Source of the DNA: JAAYCU01 sp964401335
GTDB lineage: Bacteria > Planctomycetota > Phycisphaerae > UBA1845 > PWPN01
Assembly (NCBI GenBank): GCA_964401335.1
Contig: CAYNYK010000001.1
Span: forward strand, 124,001 to 188,000
DNA: 64,000 nucleotides
Direction: 5' to 3'
Shown here in pieces: positions 35,918-45,402 of this stretch (positions are counted from its first letter, which is position 1; each line of letters opens with the position of its first letter). Both the position numbers and the translations under genes were made by a program. The notes under the pieces were generated by a model. That model was not told the origin of the DNA and ran no database searches. It saw only the letters and a list, made by a program, of their open reading frames with translations.

Positions 35918-37927
35918 ATGAAATCAATATTTACCCGTCTGGTTGTTGCGGTTCTTTGGGTCGTCCTGATCAGCCCCCTTTACGCGCAAATGACTGATGC
36001 GGACATTGCCGCCTTGCAGGAACGGGCCAAGAAAGAAGGTTGGACTTTCACTGTGGGGCGAAACCCGGCCACGGAGCGACCGCGCGAACAATTGACCGGG
36101 GCCGTCGAACCACCCAATCTACCGCCTCCTCCCACGATTGACGCTGCGGCCCTCAATACCGCACTACCGTCGAGCTGGGATTGGCGTGAAAGAAACGGGG
36201 TTACCTCCATCAAGGACCAGGGTGCATGCGGGAGTTGTTGGGCGTTTGCCGCCGTAGGGACCTTCGAGTCGGCTATTAAGATTCAAGATGGTACCGAGGA
36301 AGATCTTTCCGAACAGTGGCTGGTAAGTTGTACCGACGCGGGAAGCTGTAACGGAGGTTGGTTTACGACCGCGTTTGAGTATTTTCTCTGGAATTTGGAC
36401 CCCTGCGGTGACACCGGGGCCGTTCTTGAGGAGGATTTTCCTTACGAGGCCGACGATGTCGATTGTGGCTGTCCCTACAATTATCATCCGTATCTGATCA
36501 ATTCATGGGGTGAAATAGCCGCGAATACCTATTACTACAATACTTCAAGTGTTCTTGCGATCAAGCAGGCCATCCTTGATTACGGTCCCGTCGCGGTGGC
36601 TTTATTGGTCAACGAACCCTTCTATGCCTATTTGGGTGGTGTGTATAATGCTTGTGATGGCCCCTATGATGGTTTACATGCCGTCGTTCTGGTCGGTTGG
36701 GATGACAATGCCGGAACCGAAGGCGCTTGGATCATGAAGAACTCCTGGGGGGAAGGTTGGGGGGAAAACGGGTACATGCGTATTGCCTATGGTTGTCTCA
36801 ACATAGGTTATCAAGCCGCCTATGTAGACTATATCGGTTATTTTGGGAGCGGGATGCGCCTTGTGCCGATGAGTGGTTTCTACAGCATTATGGAGCAGGG
36901 CGGGCCGGTTTTTCCTGCGACCAAGACATATATGCTTATCAATAGCAGCACTACGCCCCTTTACTGGAGCGCCTCTTTGAGCCAGCCGTGGGTCTCCGTT
37001 TCGCCCACCAGCGGAGTTATTTCTGGTGATGACCGTCTTGCCATCAAGGTGACGCTGAACGAGGAGATTCTGAATCTTGGCTTGGGCGAGTATGAGGATA
37101 CGCTGGTAATTACCGATGTTGACCGAGGGACTATGACTAAACGAGATATTCGCTTGACCGTGGTCGACAAACAGCCTGCCGCGATAATGACCATTATTGA
37201 GCCGCAGGAGGTCGCGGAGAGCGGGGCCCAGTGGCAGATCGTGAACGCGGAGATTCCGACATGGCTGAATAGCGGGGAGATCGTCACGGGCTTATACGTC
37301 GGCGATTATGAATTGGAGTTTAACGATGTCGAGGGATGGTTCAAGCCCACGCAAATCAAGGTAAGCAAGGATGAAATGGTTTCCCAGCAGATCACGGTTG
37401 TTCGCGTCCAGTATGTCCCGGAAACGGCCGGTACGTTTACCGCCATCGCGGGCGAGGACCAGACGGTCTCGGCCGATAATGCTGTGGTGACCCTCAACGG
37501 CAAGGCCACCGGCGGTCTCCGCCCTTATACTTTTGATTGGAGTGTCGTTAGTCGTCCGCCGGGCGCTGGCTCAGTGACTTTCGCCAAGACGGTCAGCCTC
37601 AATGCGTACCCAACCTATGTGGCGACGATTGGTGGCAATCCCGTGGTGGCGGGTGATTACGTGATGAAACTGACCGTTGTCGACGCTCAGGGTTTGGTCG
37701 CGACGGACACTCTGACCGTCACCGTGCTGGAGGGTTCCTCGACCGGTACAAGCACGGCCGGCGCGACGCCGACCCTGCCGACGAATAATGCCACCGATAA
37801 CGAAAATCCGACGGAAAATGATACCCCCAACGCCAGGTCCTGTGGGACGGGTGGTGGCCAAACCCTGGCCATGACTTTCGCGGGATTATTGTTGGTTCTT
37901 TTTATGAGCCGACGTCGGTTGCTTTGA
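35918..37927 (+). CDS. Papain-family (C1A) cysteine protease with C-terminal membrane sorting tail
   Basis: About 669 residues from the ATG at 35918, which has GGAG nine bases upstream. Signal peptide to about residue 24. The catalytic set is intact: Q101 and C107 in QGACGSCWAF, H254 in LHAVVLVGW, N275 in MKNSWGEGWGENGY. A BACON/Ig-like region follows (WVSVSPTSGVISG, about 365-377), then a PKD-like domain (VTLNGKATGGLRPYTFDWSV, near 523-545). A Thr/Asn-rich linker leads to a terminal helix with an upstream Cys and Arg cluster (SCGTGGG, then AGLLLVLFMSRRRLL), similar to surface-sorting tails. Probably a secreted, surface-attached endopeptidase. Confidence 0.88.
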   Translation: MKSIFTRLVVAVLWVVLISPLYAQMTDADIAALQERAKKEGWTFTVGRNPATERPREQLTGAVEPPNLPPPPTIDAAALNTALPSSWDWRERNGVTSIKDQGACGSCWAFAAVGTFESAIKIQDGTEEDLSEQWLVSCTDAGSCNGGWFTTAFEYFLWNLDPCGDTGAVLEEDFPYEADDVDCGCPYNYHPYLINSWGEIAANTYYYNTSSVLAIKQAILDYGPVAVALLVNEPFYAYLGGVYNACDGPYDGLHAVVLVGWDDNAGTEGAWIMKNSWGEGWGENGYMRIAYGCLNIGYQAAYVDYIGYFGSGMRLVPMSGFYSIMEQGGPVFPATKTYMLINSSTTPLYWSASLSQPWVSVSPTSGVISGDDRLAIKVTLNEEILNLGLGEYEDTLVITDVDRGTMTKRDIRLTVVDKQPAAIMTIIEPQEVAESGAQWQIVNAEIPTWLNSGEIVTGLYVGDYELEFNDVEGWFKPTQIKVSKDEMVSQQITVVRVQYVPETAGTFTAIAGEDQTVSADNAVVTLNGKATGGLRPYTFDWSVVSRPPGAGSVTFAKTVSLNAYPTYVATIGGNPVVAGDYVMKLTVVDAQGLVATDTLTVTVLEGSSTGTSTAGATPTLPTNNATDNENPTENDTPNARSCGTGGGQTLAMTFAGLLLVLFMSRRRLL

Positions 37928-38072
37928 TACGTTTGCTGTCCCTCCCCCCCCTCTGCGAATCGGCATGTTTCAGGTTAACGGCCTGATCTTTGAAGGCGTA
38001 TGTCGGTCTCGAAGGAGTCTCGATAATGCGACACCCGCGAGGGTCGCGCCCCAACATGTGCGGAGGACAACC

Positions 38073-38108
38073 ATGAGGGGATGGCGCCGCACCCTGCCGC
38101 TCTATTGA
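38073..38108 (+). CDS. Possible 11-codon leader ORF upstream of resB
   Basis: ATG at 38073 with an excellent GGAGG at 38062-38066 (6 bases upstream), 11 sense codons (MRGWRRTLPLY) and TGA at 38106-38108. It ends 26 bases before the preferred resB start, which has no ribosome binding site of its own. It may be a translational leader; it may also mark that resB starts at 38081 in another frame. Confidence 0.35.
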   Translation: MRGWRRTLPLY

Positions 38109-38134
38109 CGACTCATGAGAAACCACGGATATTC

Positions 38135-39913
38135 ATGGTCATGCCCGTACTTAAGGGAATACTGCGGGCGGCCGGCTCTCTCTGGTTGGCCGCTCTTCTA
38201 TTGCTTCTGCTTCTGGTGGCCATGGCTTGGGCCACAGTCTTTGAATCGCTGCACGGCACGGAACAGGCCTTGATCCTTTTTTATCATGCCGTTTGGTTCA
38301 AAATTCTTCTTGCTTTGATCGGGGTCAATTCCTTGGCGGCAATCGTGGGACGTTTCCCCTTTGTCGCCCGGCAAATCGGTTTTGTAATTACCCATGCGGC
38401 CATCGTGATTATACTGATCGGCGCTTGGATTACCGACAAGGACGGTGTGACCGGCCAGGTGGATTTAACCGAAGGCCGGACGGTCGGCCATTTTACTGAT
38501 CGGGACCAGCCGGTGTTACTGGTGGCTTCACCGGACGACTCGGTCCCGCTGGAAATCAAGTTGCCGCCGCGACTTTTTAACGGTTTGTGCCCACTTGAGA
38601 ATCTTACTCTCGCCGGTCCCGTCGATTATCCCGTGAACATCGCCGTGGAGCGCTATCTGCCGGACTCCGTCCTCGTTTCCGAAGTGCTGGATGACAATCC
38701 CTCGGAAAATCCCGCGGTCCAAGTCAGTTTTTCCTCTGATGGGCAGGCCGATCCTCAATGGGTATTCGCCAAGCCCGATTCCTCGAAACCGATTTGTCTA
38801 CGCGTGATCCGCGATCCCGAGGAGTGGGCACGCGCCTTGGCCGAACCATCGACAGACCGTCGCGTCGCGGACATGAAACTCAAGATCGAATACCAGGATA
38901 AAACGTACGAATACGCCTTGAGCGACTGCCTCGAACGCGAAACCGCCGTCGAGGGAACCGATCTGACCTTCCGGGTGCAACGCTACTTGCCTCATGCCTT
39001 CGTGCGGAACCGCCAACTGGAAAACGCCCCCGACCATCGGGATAACCCGGCCGTCGAGGTGGAATTCACCAATCCGCAGGGTAAATGGCAGCGCACCGCC
39101 TTTGCCCGCTTCCCGGAACTCGGCGCCATGCACGGCACCCAGGATCGGCCTGGTCCCAAACTCACCTTCATCGCCCCGTCGGCTATGGATCAATCCGTAC
39201 CTATCGAAATCCTGAAAGGACCGCAAAACCAATGGCGCGTTCACTTTCAACCCAGTGACGGGCGGAGTGTTACGCACGAATTAAGCATCGGCCAGATCGT
39301 CGATACGCCCTGGTCCCCTCATCGCTTTGCCATCTTGAAATATTATGATCATGCACAAACACGGAATGCTGTCGAGCCGGTCGAGCCGGTTCGTCAGGAT
39401 CGCCGGCCGGCCATACAGGTCAGGGTGACATGGGGCGCGCAAACCCGGCTCCTCTGGCTTCAAAAACATGTCATGCAATCAGTGCGGTTTGAGGACAGGG
39501 GATATACCATAAGCTTTGCGAATCGGCGCATTCCCCTCGGTTACGCAATTCGTCTTGATGAATTTCGCATCGAGCGTTACCCCGGCTCGTCGCGGCCACG
39601 CTCCTATCAAAGCCGGATTACCATCAACGACCCCGCGGTCGGTCACGCCGTGGAGCGAACCGTCAGCATGAATCACCCGGTTGCCCACGGCGGATATCGG
39701 TTCTATCAATCGAGTTATTACCAGCAGGGCGAGGAAATGACCAGCGTATTGAGCGTTTCGCGCGATCCGGGTAAACCCGTGGTCTTTGCGGGTTATGGCC
39801 TTATGCTGTTCGGCATGCTCTGGGTTATTGTCAGCCGTATAGGCAAAACACGGGCCAAGACTTTGACGGACCTTCCCGCAACGAAATCCCTGATGGAGGC
39901 CGGCCGACCTTGA
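38135..39913 (+). CDS. resB: ResB-like cytochrome c assembly protein
   Basis: About 592 residues; the start at 38135 or 38141 gives a short charged N-terminus before the first helix, and 38081 is a longer alternative. Membrane helices lie near the N-terminus (SLWLAALLLLLLLVAMAWAT, ILLALIGVNSLAAIVG, GFVITHAAIVIILIGAWI). A large periplasmic domain follows, and a last helix near the C-terminus (VFAGYGLMLFGMLWVIVS). The terminal GGYRFYQSSYYQQGEEMTS is typical of ResB/Ccs1, the system II partner of CcsA that delivers haem to apocytochrome c. The next gene, a CcsA homologue, begins within its stop (TTGA). Confidence 0.85.
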   Translation: MVMPVLKGILRAAGSLWLAALLLLLLLVAMAWATVFESLHGTEQALILFYHAVWFKILLALIGVNSLAAIVGRFPFVARQIGFVITHAAIVIILIGAWITDKDGVTGQVDLTEGRTVGHFTDRDQPVLLVASPDDSVPLEIKLPPRLFNGLCPLENLTLAGPVDYPVNIAVERYLPDSVLVSEVLDDNPSENPAVQVSFSSDGQADPQWVFAKPDSSKPICLRVIRDPEEWARALAEPSTDRRVADMKLKIEYQDKTYEYALSDCLERETAVEGTDLTFRVQRYLPHAFVRNRQLENAPDHRDNPAVEVEFTNPQGKWQRTAFARFPELGAMHGTQDRPGPKLTFIAPSAMDQSVPIEILKGPQNQWRVHFQPSDGRSVTHELSIGQIVDTPWSPHRFAILKYYDHAQTRNAVEPVEPVRQDRRPAIQVRVTWGAQTRLLWLQKHVMQSVRFEDRGYTISFANRRIPLGYAIRLDEFRIERYPGSSRPRSYQSRITINDPAVGHAVERTVSMNHPVAHGGYRFYQSSYYQQGEEMTSVLSVSRDPGKPVVFAGYGLMLFGMLWVIVSRIGKTRAKTLTDLPATKSLMEAGRP

Positions 39914-41712
39914 AGACGTTGATCGGTATTTTTGTTGCCTTGCTGGCCGTCGGTACGGACGGCATCGACCGACCGCCGGACCGGTTTGATTTGGAGATCG
40001 TGCGAGCCCTTCCGGTGCAATACGACGGAAGGTATATGCCGTTGGATACACTGGCCCGTGACGTAGTGGAAACCGTGACCGGCCGCACGTTTTTCGAGGG
40101 CCGCGATCCTGTATTCTGGTTATTGGCTTGGACTTTCGAGCCGCAGGGTGGCCGGAAACAACCGTTGATTCGTCTGTCTAACGCGGAACTACGGGCGGAG
40201 TTGCAGTTATCGCCTGTCCAAACGGTCTTCTCCTATGATGAATTGCTAGGACACCAACCCTTTCTGGATCTGCTGGAACGGCTGAATGAGCGAAGCCGCG
40301 GCAAACCCGATCCGCTGGAAACCAAGGTCGATCAGATTCATAAACAACTGGTCATGCTCCAGCAGGTGTTTACCGGTCGCCTGATTTGCCCGATTCCTCA
40401 TGCCGGCGACCCTAACGGTATGTGGACGCCCATCGGAGCCTCTCTTCCCGACGCTTCGGAACAAATCCGAACGGCTCAGGAACTCTGGTCCCGGATGGGC
40501 GAGGCGTTTCGTGCGGGTGACGCGGCGGCTTTTCGATCCGCTGCGCAACGGTTGCAGGAAGCCTTGGTTGACTTGCCCGCCGCCTATCGGCCTGACCCGC
40601 GGAAGATCGCCACTGAACTGCGCTACAACCGCCTGCGGCCGTTCCGAACTGCTTGGATCATCATGTGGAGCGGGGCGGCTTTGGCCGCCCTGGCCTTGTG
40701 GATTCGTCGTCGGTGGTTTGATGTGTTGGCCGCGGCGGGCCTGTTCGCCGGTTTTATCGTGCTCACCTATGGCCTGGTGTTGCGCTGGCAAATCGCCGGG
40801 CGCATACCGGCCGCCAATATGTATGAGTCGTTGCTTTTCCTCGGTTGGGGGACAGGCGCGTTTGCTATCGTTGCCGCGCTGATCTTTCGCCGGCGCCTTA
40901 TTCCATTGACGGCCTCGGTGATGGGTGCGCTGGCTCTTACCCTGGCCGACTGTCTGCCACTTGATGCCCACATTCGGCCCATCGTGCCCGTCCTGATGGA
41001 TACGATCTGGATGTCCATCCACGTGCCGATCATCATGGTTTCTTATTCCATATTGGCCCTGGCCATGCTGATTGCGCATATTCAACTCGTGGTGATGGCC
41101 GTTGCTCCGCGCCGTCGCTCGTGGATCGAGGCCATCGACGGGATGCATTACGGATACATTCTGATCGGCTCGTTTCTGTTGTTGGCGGGAATTATCACCG
41201 GCAGCATCTGGGGGGCGTCGTCCTGGGGACGCTATTGGGGATGGGACCCCAAGGAAGTCTGGTCGCTGATCGCTTTTCTGGCGTATCTGGCCATTCTACA
41301 CGTCCGCGCGGATCGCGAGAAAACACCCATTACCATATACGCAACCGGTCTGTTGCTGGCTATCGCCGCGGGTGGAATCATCGTTCTCCGGTTCGCCCCG
41401 TTGAGCATCGCCGAGCTGGCCGGTCTCCTTGCCGCCGCCGTGGCCGTGGCCTTTTTTGTCATGGCTCGAAATCCTTACGCCGCCGCCCTGAAGAGTGTCA
41501 TGGCCTTCTGGCTGCTGATTATGACTTACGTCGGCGTTAATTACGTTCTGGGCATCGGCCTGCATAGTTACGGCTTCGGTACCGGGGCCGTCGCCCGATA
41601 CATGTTCACTATCGGCGGGATCGATCTGGCCTTTGCCGTTGGCTGCTACCTGTTCCATGTGGGGCGCGAAAGAATTCGAGAAACGTCTATCAGTTATCAC
41701 GGTGGCTTATGA
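39910..41712 (+). CDS. ccsA: Cytochrome c assembly protein CcsA/ResC with extended N-terminus
   Basis: 600 residues from a TTG start overlapping the resB stop. The C-terminal half has eight or so helices and the haem-handling WWD signature (WGASSWGRYWGWDPKEVWSL, near residues 436-455), conserved histidines (SIHVPIIM; GIGLHSYGFG). The N-terminal 240 residues are mostly soluble (YDGRYMPLDTLARDVVETVT), as in Planctomycetota and Bacteroidota homologues. Together with ResB it forms the system II haem lyase that attaches haem to CXXCH motifs in the periplasm. A third gene overlaps its stop (ATGA). Confidence 0.9.
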   Translation: MKTLIGIFVALLAVGTDGIDRPPDRFDLEIVRALPVQYDGRYMPLDTLARDVVETVTGRTFFEGRDPVFWLLAWTFEPQGGRKQPLIRLSNAELRAELQLSPVQTVFSYDELLGHQPFLDLLERLNERSRGKPDPLETKVDQIHKQLVMLQQVFTGRLICPIPHAGDPNGMWTPIGASLPDASEQIRTAQELWSRMGEAFRAGDAAAFRSAAQRLQEALVDLPAAYRPDPRKIATELRYNRLRPFRTAWIIMWSGAALAALALWIRRRWFDVLAAAGLFAGFIVLTYGLVLRWQIAGRIPAANMYESLLFLGWGTGAFAIVAALIFRRRLIPLTASVMGALALTLADCLPLDAHIRPIVPVLMDTIWMSIHVPIIMVSYSILALAMLIAHIQLVVMAVAPRRRSWIEAIDGMHYGYILIGSFLLLAGIITGSIWGASSWGRYWGWDPKEVWSLIAFLAYLAILHVRADREKTPITIYATGLLLAIAAGGIIVLRFAPLSIAELAGLLAAAVAVAFFVMARNPYAAALKSVMAFWLLIMTYVGVNYVLGIGLHSYGFGTGAVARYMFTIGGIDLAFAVGCYLFHVGRERIRETSISYHGGL

Positions 41713-42920
41713 TTCAACATCGTTTGCGGTTCTCCGGTTTATGTCTGCTGGTTTTGATCGGCGCCTGCTCCGCGCCGGATCGGTCCATACTCATCGAGGC
41801 CGGTCCGCACGGCCGTTACGCCGCGCCGGTTTTCATCGATCTGAATTCATCCGCGATCCCCGCCACCCAACAAGTGTATATTGCCACCGAGGGGGGGATT
41901 GAGCCGACTCAGATCGAGCCGCTGGATGACGGACGTTCGCGTCTCTGGTGGATCGTCTCCGACCTGCCCGCTGGACAATCCCGTCGTGCGGTAATCCGCT
42001 TCGCCAAAACTGCGTCATGGGAGAAGGACGAGCAGTTTGCTTGGAAAGACAGTTCCGCCGACCGCGAAAAATCGAGAGAATTGCTCCTTGGTGACCGGCC
42101 GGTTCTGCGCTACGTCTACACTCCCTTCGATCCACAGGATATCGAAAACACCAAGAAGCCCTATCATCATGTCTTTGATCCGACGGGTCAGAAGTTAATC
42201 ACCAAGGGGTTGGGCGGCCTTTACCCCCATCATCGAGGCATCTACTTCGGTTACAACAAATGCCGGATTGGTGACGAGGTGTACGATACCTGGCACGCGG
42301 CCAAGGGTGAGCATGAGCAGCATGTGGAATTTGTCCGCGAGTTCGCTGGGCCGGTCTTCGGCGGACACGTTGTACGCATTCATTGGAACGACCGGGCGGG
42401 GAAACCCTTTATCGAGGAGACCCGCCGGGTGCTGGCCTTTCGCCAGCCTGCTGGGCAAGTCTTGATCGAGTTTAGCACCATGTTACGGGCATTGAATGAG
42501 CCGGTTGATCTTGGTGGTGATCGCCAACACGCCGGTGTCCAGTTCCGGGCCGCCCAGACCGTGGCGGAAAATCAAAAAGCCACTCGCTATCTGCGTCCCG
42601 AGCGCTGGGCCGCTTTAGCGACCGACAAGGAATACAATGATCCCGATTTCAAAGACCTGCCCTGGAACGCCCTGCAATACCCGCTGGATGAACACATGTA
42701 TACCGTTGCCTATCTGTCCGACCCCGCTAACCCCGAGCCCGCCGAGTTCAGTGAACGACTTTACGGCCGTTTCGGCGAATTCATTCCCTGGAAACTCGAC
42801 AAGGATCATCCGCTTTCCCTGCGCTACCGCTGGTGGATCACCACCAATCCCGTTATCCGCGAGCAAATCGAACGCGCCTACCAGGATCTTGCCGACCCGC
42901 CGAAGGTCGTGCAGCAATAA
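41709..42920 (+). CDS. DUF6807 (PmoA-like) lipoprotein
   Basis: 403 residues with a lipoprotein signal (LCLLVLIGACS, Cys about 20). The body matches the DUF6807 family, annotated as 'methane oxygenase PmoA' by historic similarity: FGGLYPHHRGIYFG-like motif (GGLYPHHRGIYFGYNKC), HVVRIHWNDRAGKPFIEETR, DRQHAGVQFRAA and LPWNALQYPLDEHMYTVAYL. Members are common in Planctomycetota sugar-degradation loci, and the fold resembles carbohydrate-active or galactose-mutarotase-like sandwiches. No relation to true methane monooxygenase is supported. It overlaps ccsA by 4 bases and so is translated with the cytochrome genes, an unexpected pairing. Confidence 0.75.
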   Translation: MIQHRLRFSGLCLLVLIGACSAPDRSILIEAGPHGRYAAPVFIDLNSSAIPATQQVYIATEGGIEPTQIEPLDDGRSRLWWIVSDLPAGQSRRAVIRFAKTASWEKDEQFAWKDSSADREKSRELLLGDRPVLRYVYTPFDPQDIENTKKPYHHVFDPTGQKLITKGLGGLYPHHRGIYFGYNKCRIGDEVYDTWHAAKGEHEQHVEFVREFAGPVFGGHVVRIHWNDRAGKPFIEETRRVLAFRQPAGQVLIEFSTMLRALNEPVDLGGDRQHAGVQFRAAQTVAENQKATRYLRPERWAALATDKEYNDPDFKDLPWNALQYPLDEHMYTVAYLSDPANPEPAEFSERLYGRFGEFIPWKLDKDHPLSLRYRWWITTNPVIREQIERAYQDLADPPKVVQQ

Positions 42921-43007
42921 GCAGCATCATCTGAGTCGTCTTTCGCAATGGTCTTGCGGGATCGTCACATGATCGGAATTGACGATTCGGATGAGCATTC
43001 CAACCCA

Positions 43008-43688
43008 TCAGGCCTGGCGAAGAATCTCCCCCATGGCCGCGACTGGATCCGGACAGCCGAAGACCGCCGAGCCGGCCACCAGCGTATCGGCGCCCGCGCG
43101 GATGACTTGCCGGGCGGTGTCCGGCCCGATCCCGCCGTCAACCTCCAGGCGTTGCCTCGGCTGCAACAGCTTGCGGCATGCGGCCAGTTTATCGATCGAT
43201 GATTCGATGAACCGCTGCCCGCCAAAGCCCGGCCAGACGCTCATGACCAGAACCATATCCACTTCCGGAATCACCTCGACGATGTCGTCCACCGGCGTGG
43301 AAGGGTTGAGAGTAATACCCACTCTTGCCCCCAACCCGCGAATATGCTCGATCACCCGTCGCGGCTCGTCGGTCACCTCGATGTGAAACGTAAGCAGATC
43401 GGCCCCGGCCTTGACGAATGGTTCGGCATACTTCAGCGGGTCGGTAATCATCAGGTGCGTATCGAAAAACAGCTTGGAAACCGGCCGGATCTTTTCGATC
43501 ACCGGCACGCCGAAGCTGATATTCGGCACGAAATGCCCGTCCATGATATCCAGATGCAGGATTTCCGCCCCGCCCGCCTCAATGCGGCCGATCTCCTCGG
43601 TCAGCCGCGAAAAGTCCGCCGCTAACAATGACGGAGCAATCCGCAACCGCGGCTCGGCCAATCGCCAGTTTGATTGATCGTTGCTCAC
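43008..43688 (-). CDS. rpe: Ribulose-phosphate 3-epimerase
   Basis: About 226 residues; interconverts ribulose 5-phosphate and xylulose 5-phosphate. The GTG at 43688 is chosen because AGAGG lies seven bases upstream; another in-frame GTG at 43706 is less well placed. Signature regions: IAPSLLAADFSRL, HLDIMDGHFVPNISFG (metal-binding His and catalytic Asp), VLVMSVWPGFGGQRF and LEVDGGIGPDT (second catalytic Asp). It lies 83 bases downstream of pgk on the same strand, separated by a hairpin without a T tract, so read-through from pgk is likely. Confidence 0.94.
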   Translation of the reverse strand: MSNDQSNWRLAEPRLRIAPSLLAADFSRLTEEIGRIEAGGAEILHLDIMDGHFVPNISFGVPVIEKIRPVSKLFFDTHLMITDPLKYAEPFVKAGADLLTFHIEVTDEPRRVIEHIRGLGARVGITLNPSTPVDDIVEVIPEVDMVLVMSVWPGFGGQRFIESSIDKLAACRKLLQPRQRLEVDGGIGPDTARQVIRAGADTLVAGSAVFGCPDPVAAMGEILRQA

Positions 43689-43707
43689 GCACTGACCTCT
43701 TCGCACA

Positions 43708-43739
43708 GCAAGCCCAGAGCCGCAGGGCCCTGGGCTTGC
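43708..43739. other. Perfect hairpin between pgk and rpe
   Basis: A 10-bp perfect stem (GCAAGCCCAG pairing with CTGGGCTTGC) with a 12-base loop. No T run follows on the minus strand, so it is more likely a processing or stability element in the pgk-rpe transcript than a terminator. Confidence 0.6.
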
Positions 43740-43771
43740 CGTCTTTATGTCAACTCGTGCACAATCAGCGA

Positions 43772-45010
43772 TTACGCCTCGTCGAGCACTTCGACGGCCT
43801 TGAAGGGTTTGCCTTCCATGAATTCGAGGCTGGCCCCGCCGCCGGTGCTGACATGGGTCATTTTTTCCTCGAGGCCGGCCTGGCCGACCGCCGACGCGCT
43901 GTCGCCGCCGCCGATGACGGTGATGGCCCCGCGGCCGGTGGCTTCGGCCATGGCCTGGGCGATGGCCATGGTGCCCGCATCGAAGGGTTTTGTTTCAAAA
44001 ACCCCCATCGGGCCGTTCCAGGCGATCGTCTTGGCCGCGGCGATGATCTTCTTGTATTCCGCCACCGTCTTGGGGCCGATATCAAGCCCCTGCATGCCGT
44101 CAGGAATATCACCCTCGAATACCTGAGTGGCCGCGCCCTCTTTCAGTTCCTTGGCCGCTACTACGTCGATCGGAAGTTTAAGCCGATCGCCGCCGAGCTT
44201 CATCAGCCGCCTGGCTTCCTCGACCTTGTCGGCCTCGACGAGGCTGTTCCCGACCTTCTTGCCGTCGGCCAGCATGAACGTATACTGCATCGCGCCGCCG
44301 ATCAGCACGGTATCGCACTTGCCCAACAGGGCCTCGATCACGCCGATCTTGTCGGAGACTTTTTTGCCGCCGAGGATCGCCACGAAAGGCCGCTTGGGGT
44401 TATTCAGGGCGTCGCCCAGGTACTTCAATTCCTTTTCCACAAGGAACCCGACCACCCGCGGCTTACCGGCCATCATCTGAGGCACGGTCAACATGCTCGC
44501 GTTGTCACGGTGGCAGGTGCCGAAGGCGTCGTTGACGTACACGTCGGCCAAGGCCGCCAACTGCCTGGCGAAAGATTCTTTCTTTTCTTTCAATGCCGGG
44601 TCGTCCTTGGCCTTTTTGTCCTTGATCTGCTCGGCCGCATGGAACCGGACGTTCTCCAGCAGGCAGCACTGCCCGTCCTTCATGCCGGCCACCATCTTCT
44701 CGACTTCTGGGCCTACGCAGTCAGGGGCCATGAGGACTGGCTGGCCGAGCAATTCGCCGAGCCGTTTGGCCGCCGGCGCCAGGGTCCAGGCCTTGTCCGC
44801 CACCGGGTCTTTGCCTTCCGGCCGTCCCAGGTGGCTCATCAGGATCAGCCGCCCGCCGTTTTTCAGCACATGCTGAATGGTCGGCAGGGCCTTGCGAATC
44901 CGGGCGTCGTCGGTGATCGCCCCGGTCTCGTCCTGCGGTACGTTGAAATCCACCCGCATCAAAACCCGCTTACCCTTGACATCTACCGCTGCTATCGTTT
45001 TCTTGGCCAT
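43772..45010 (-). CDS. pgk: Phosphoglycerate kinase
   Basis: 412 residues. Transfers phosphate between 1,3-bisphosphoglycerate and ADP; cytosolic. Substrate region VLMRVDFNVPQD (residues 14-25) and LMSHLGRPEGK. ENVRFHAAE near residue 140, GGKKVSDKIGVI, and the nucleotide-binding AWNGPMGVFE and GGGDSASAVGQAG near the C-terminus. The length is normal. GAGG precedes the ATG at 45010 by eight bases. rpe follows on the same strand, linking glycolysis and the pentose phosphate pathway. Confidence 0.96.
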   Translation of the reverse strand: MAKKTIAAVDVKGKRVLMRVDFNVPQDETGAITDDARIRKALPTIQHVLKNGGRLILMSHLGRPEGKDPVADKAWTLAPAAKRLGELLGQPVLMAPDCVGPEVEKMVAGMKDGQCCLLENVRFHAAEQIKDKKAKDDPALKEKKESFARQLAALADVYVNDAFGTCHRDNASMLTVPQMMAGKPRVVGFLVEKELKYLGDALNNPKRPFVAILGGKKVSDKIGVIEALLGKCDTVLIGGAMQYTFMLADGKKVGNSLVEADKVEEARRLMKLGGDRLKLPIDVVAAKELKEGAATQVFEGDIPDGMQGLDIGPKTVAEYKKIIAAAKTIAWNGPMGVFETKPFDAGTMAIAQAMAEATGRGAITVIGGGDSASAVGQAGLEEKMTHVSTGGGASLEFMEGKPFKAVEVLDEA

Positions 45011-45170
45011 CTGATTATCCTCGTGTTAAATCCTTTGTACCTGAGAACCACGGGTCGCCATTATGCGACAAGACCAGCCATAAATCCAGAGAGCCGGCGC
45101 GGCCTCGTTCCGGCTCGCCGTAAGCGAAAAGGGATCAGCCCCAAGGCCATGTTCAACGTTTCCAAGGCCC

Positions 45171-45270
45171 GGAGGGACGAGGGGGCGAGGGGGGGGACGG
45201 AGAGATGGGGAGACGGGAGGACAGAGGGATGGAGGGACCGGGGGGGGAGATGGAGTGACGTAGAGACGGG
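45171..45270. other. G-rich polypurine tract between pgk and a divergent gene
   Basis: Within the 392-base gap 45011-45402. The plus strand is almost purely A/G, with runs of seven or eight G. No gene is seen in the gap; the last 30 bases hold a GGAG ribosome binding site for the next gene. The tract could form triplex or quadruplex structures. Confidence 0.6.
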
Positions 45271-45402
45271 CAAAGGCGAAAGCCTGAGGATCCTGATCGC
45301 TGCCGAAGGTCCGCCTTTGGCGGAATCGCCGTCCGCTATTTCCCTTTATTACATGGCCAAGTGGCCCCTTTTTTTATATTCTACCAAGTGGAGTGACCAC
45401 TC

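Noticed and set aside
41709..42920. Methane monooxygenase subunit
   Set aside because: The PmoA label of DUF6807 is historic; there are no membrane helices or copper ligands of true PmoA.
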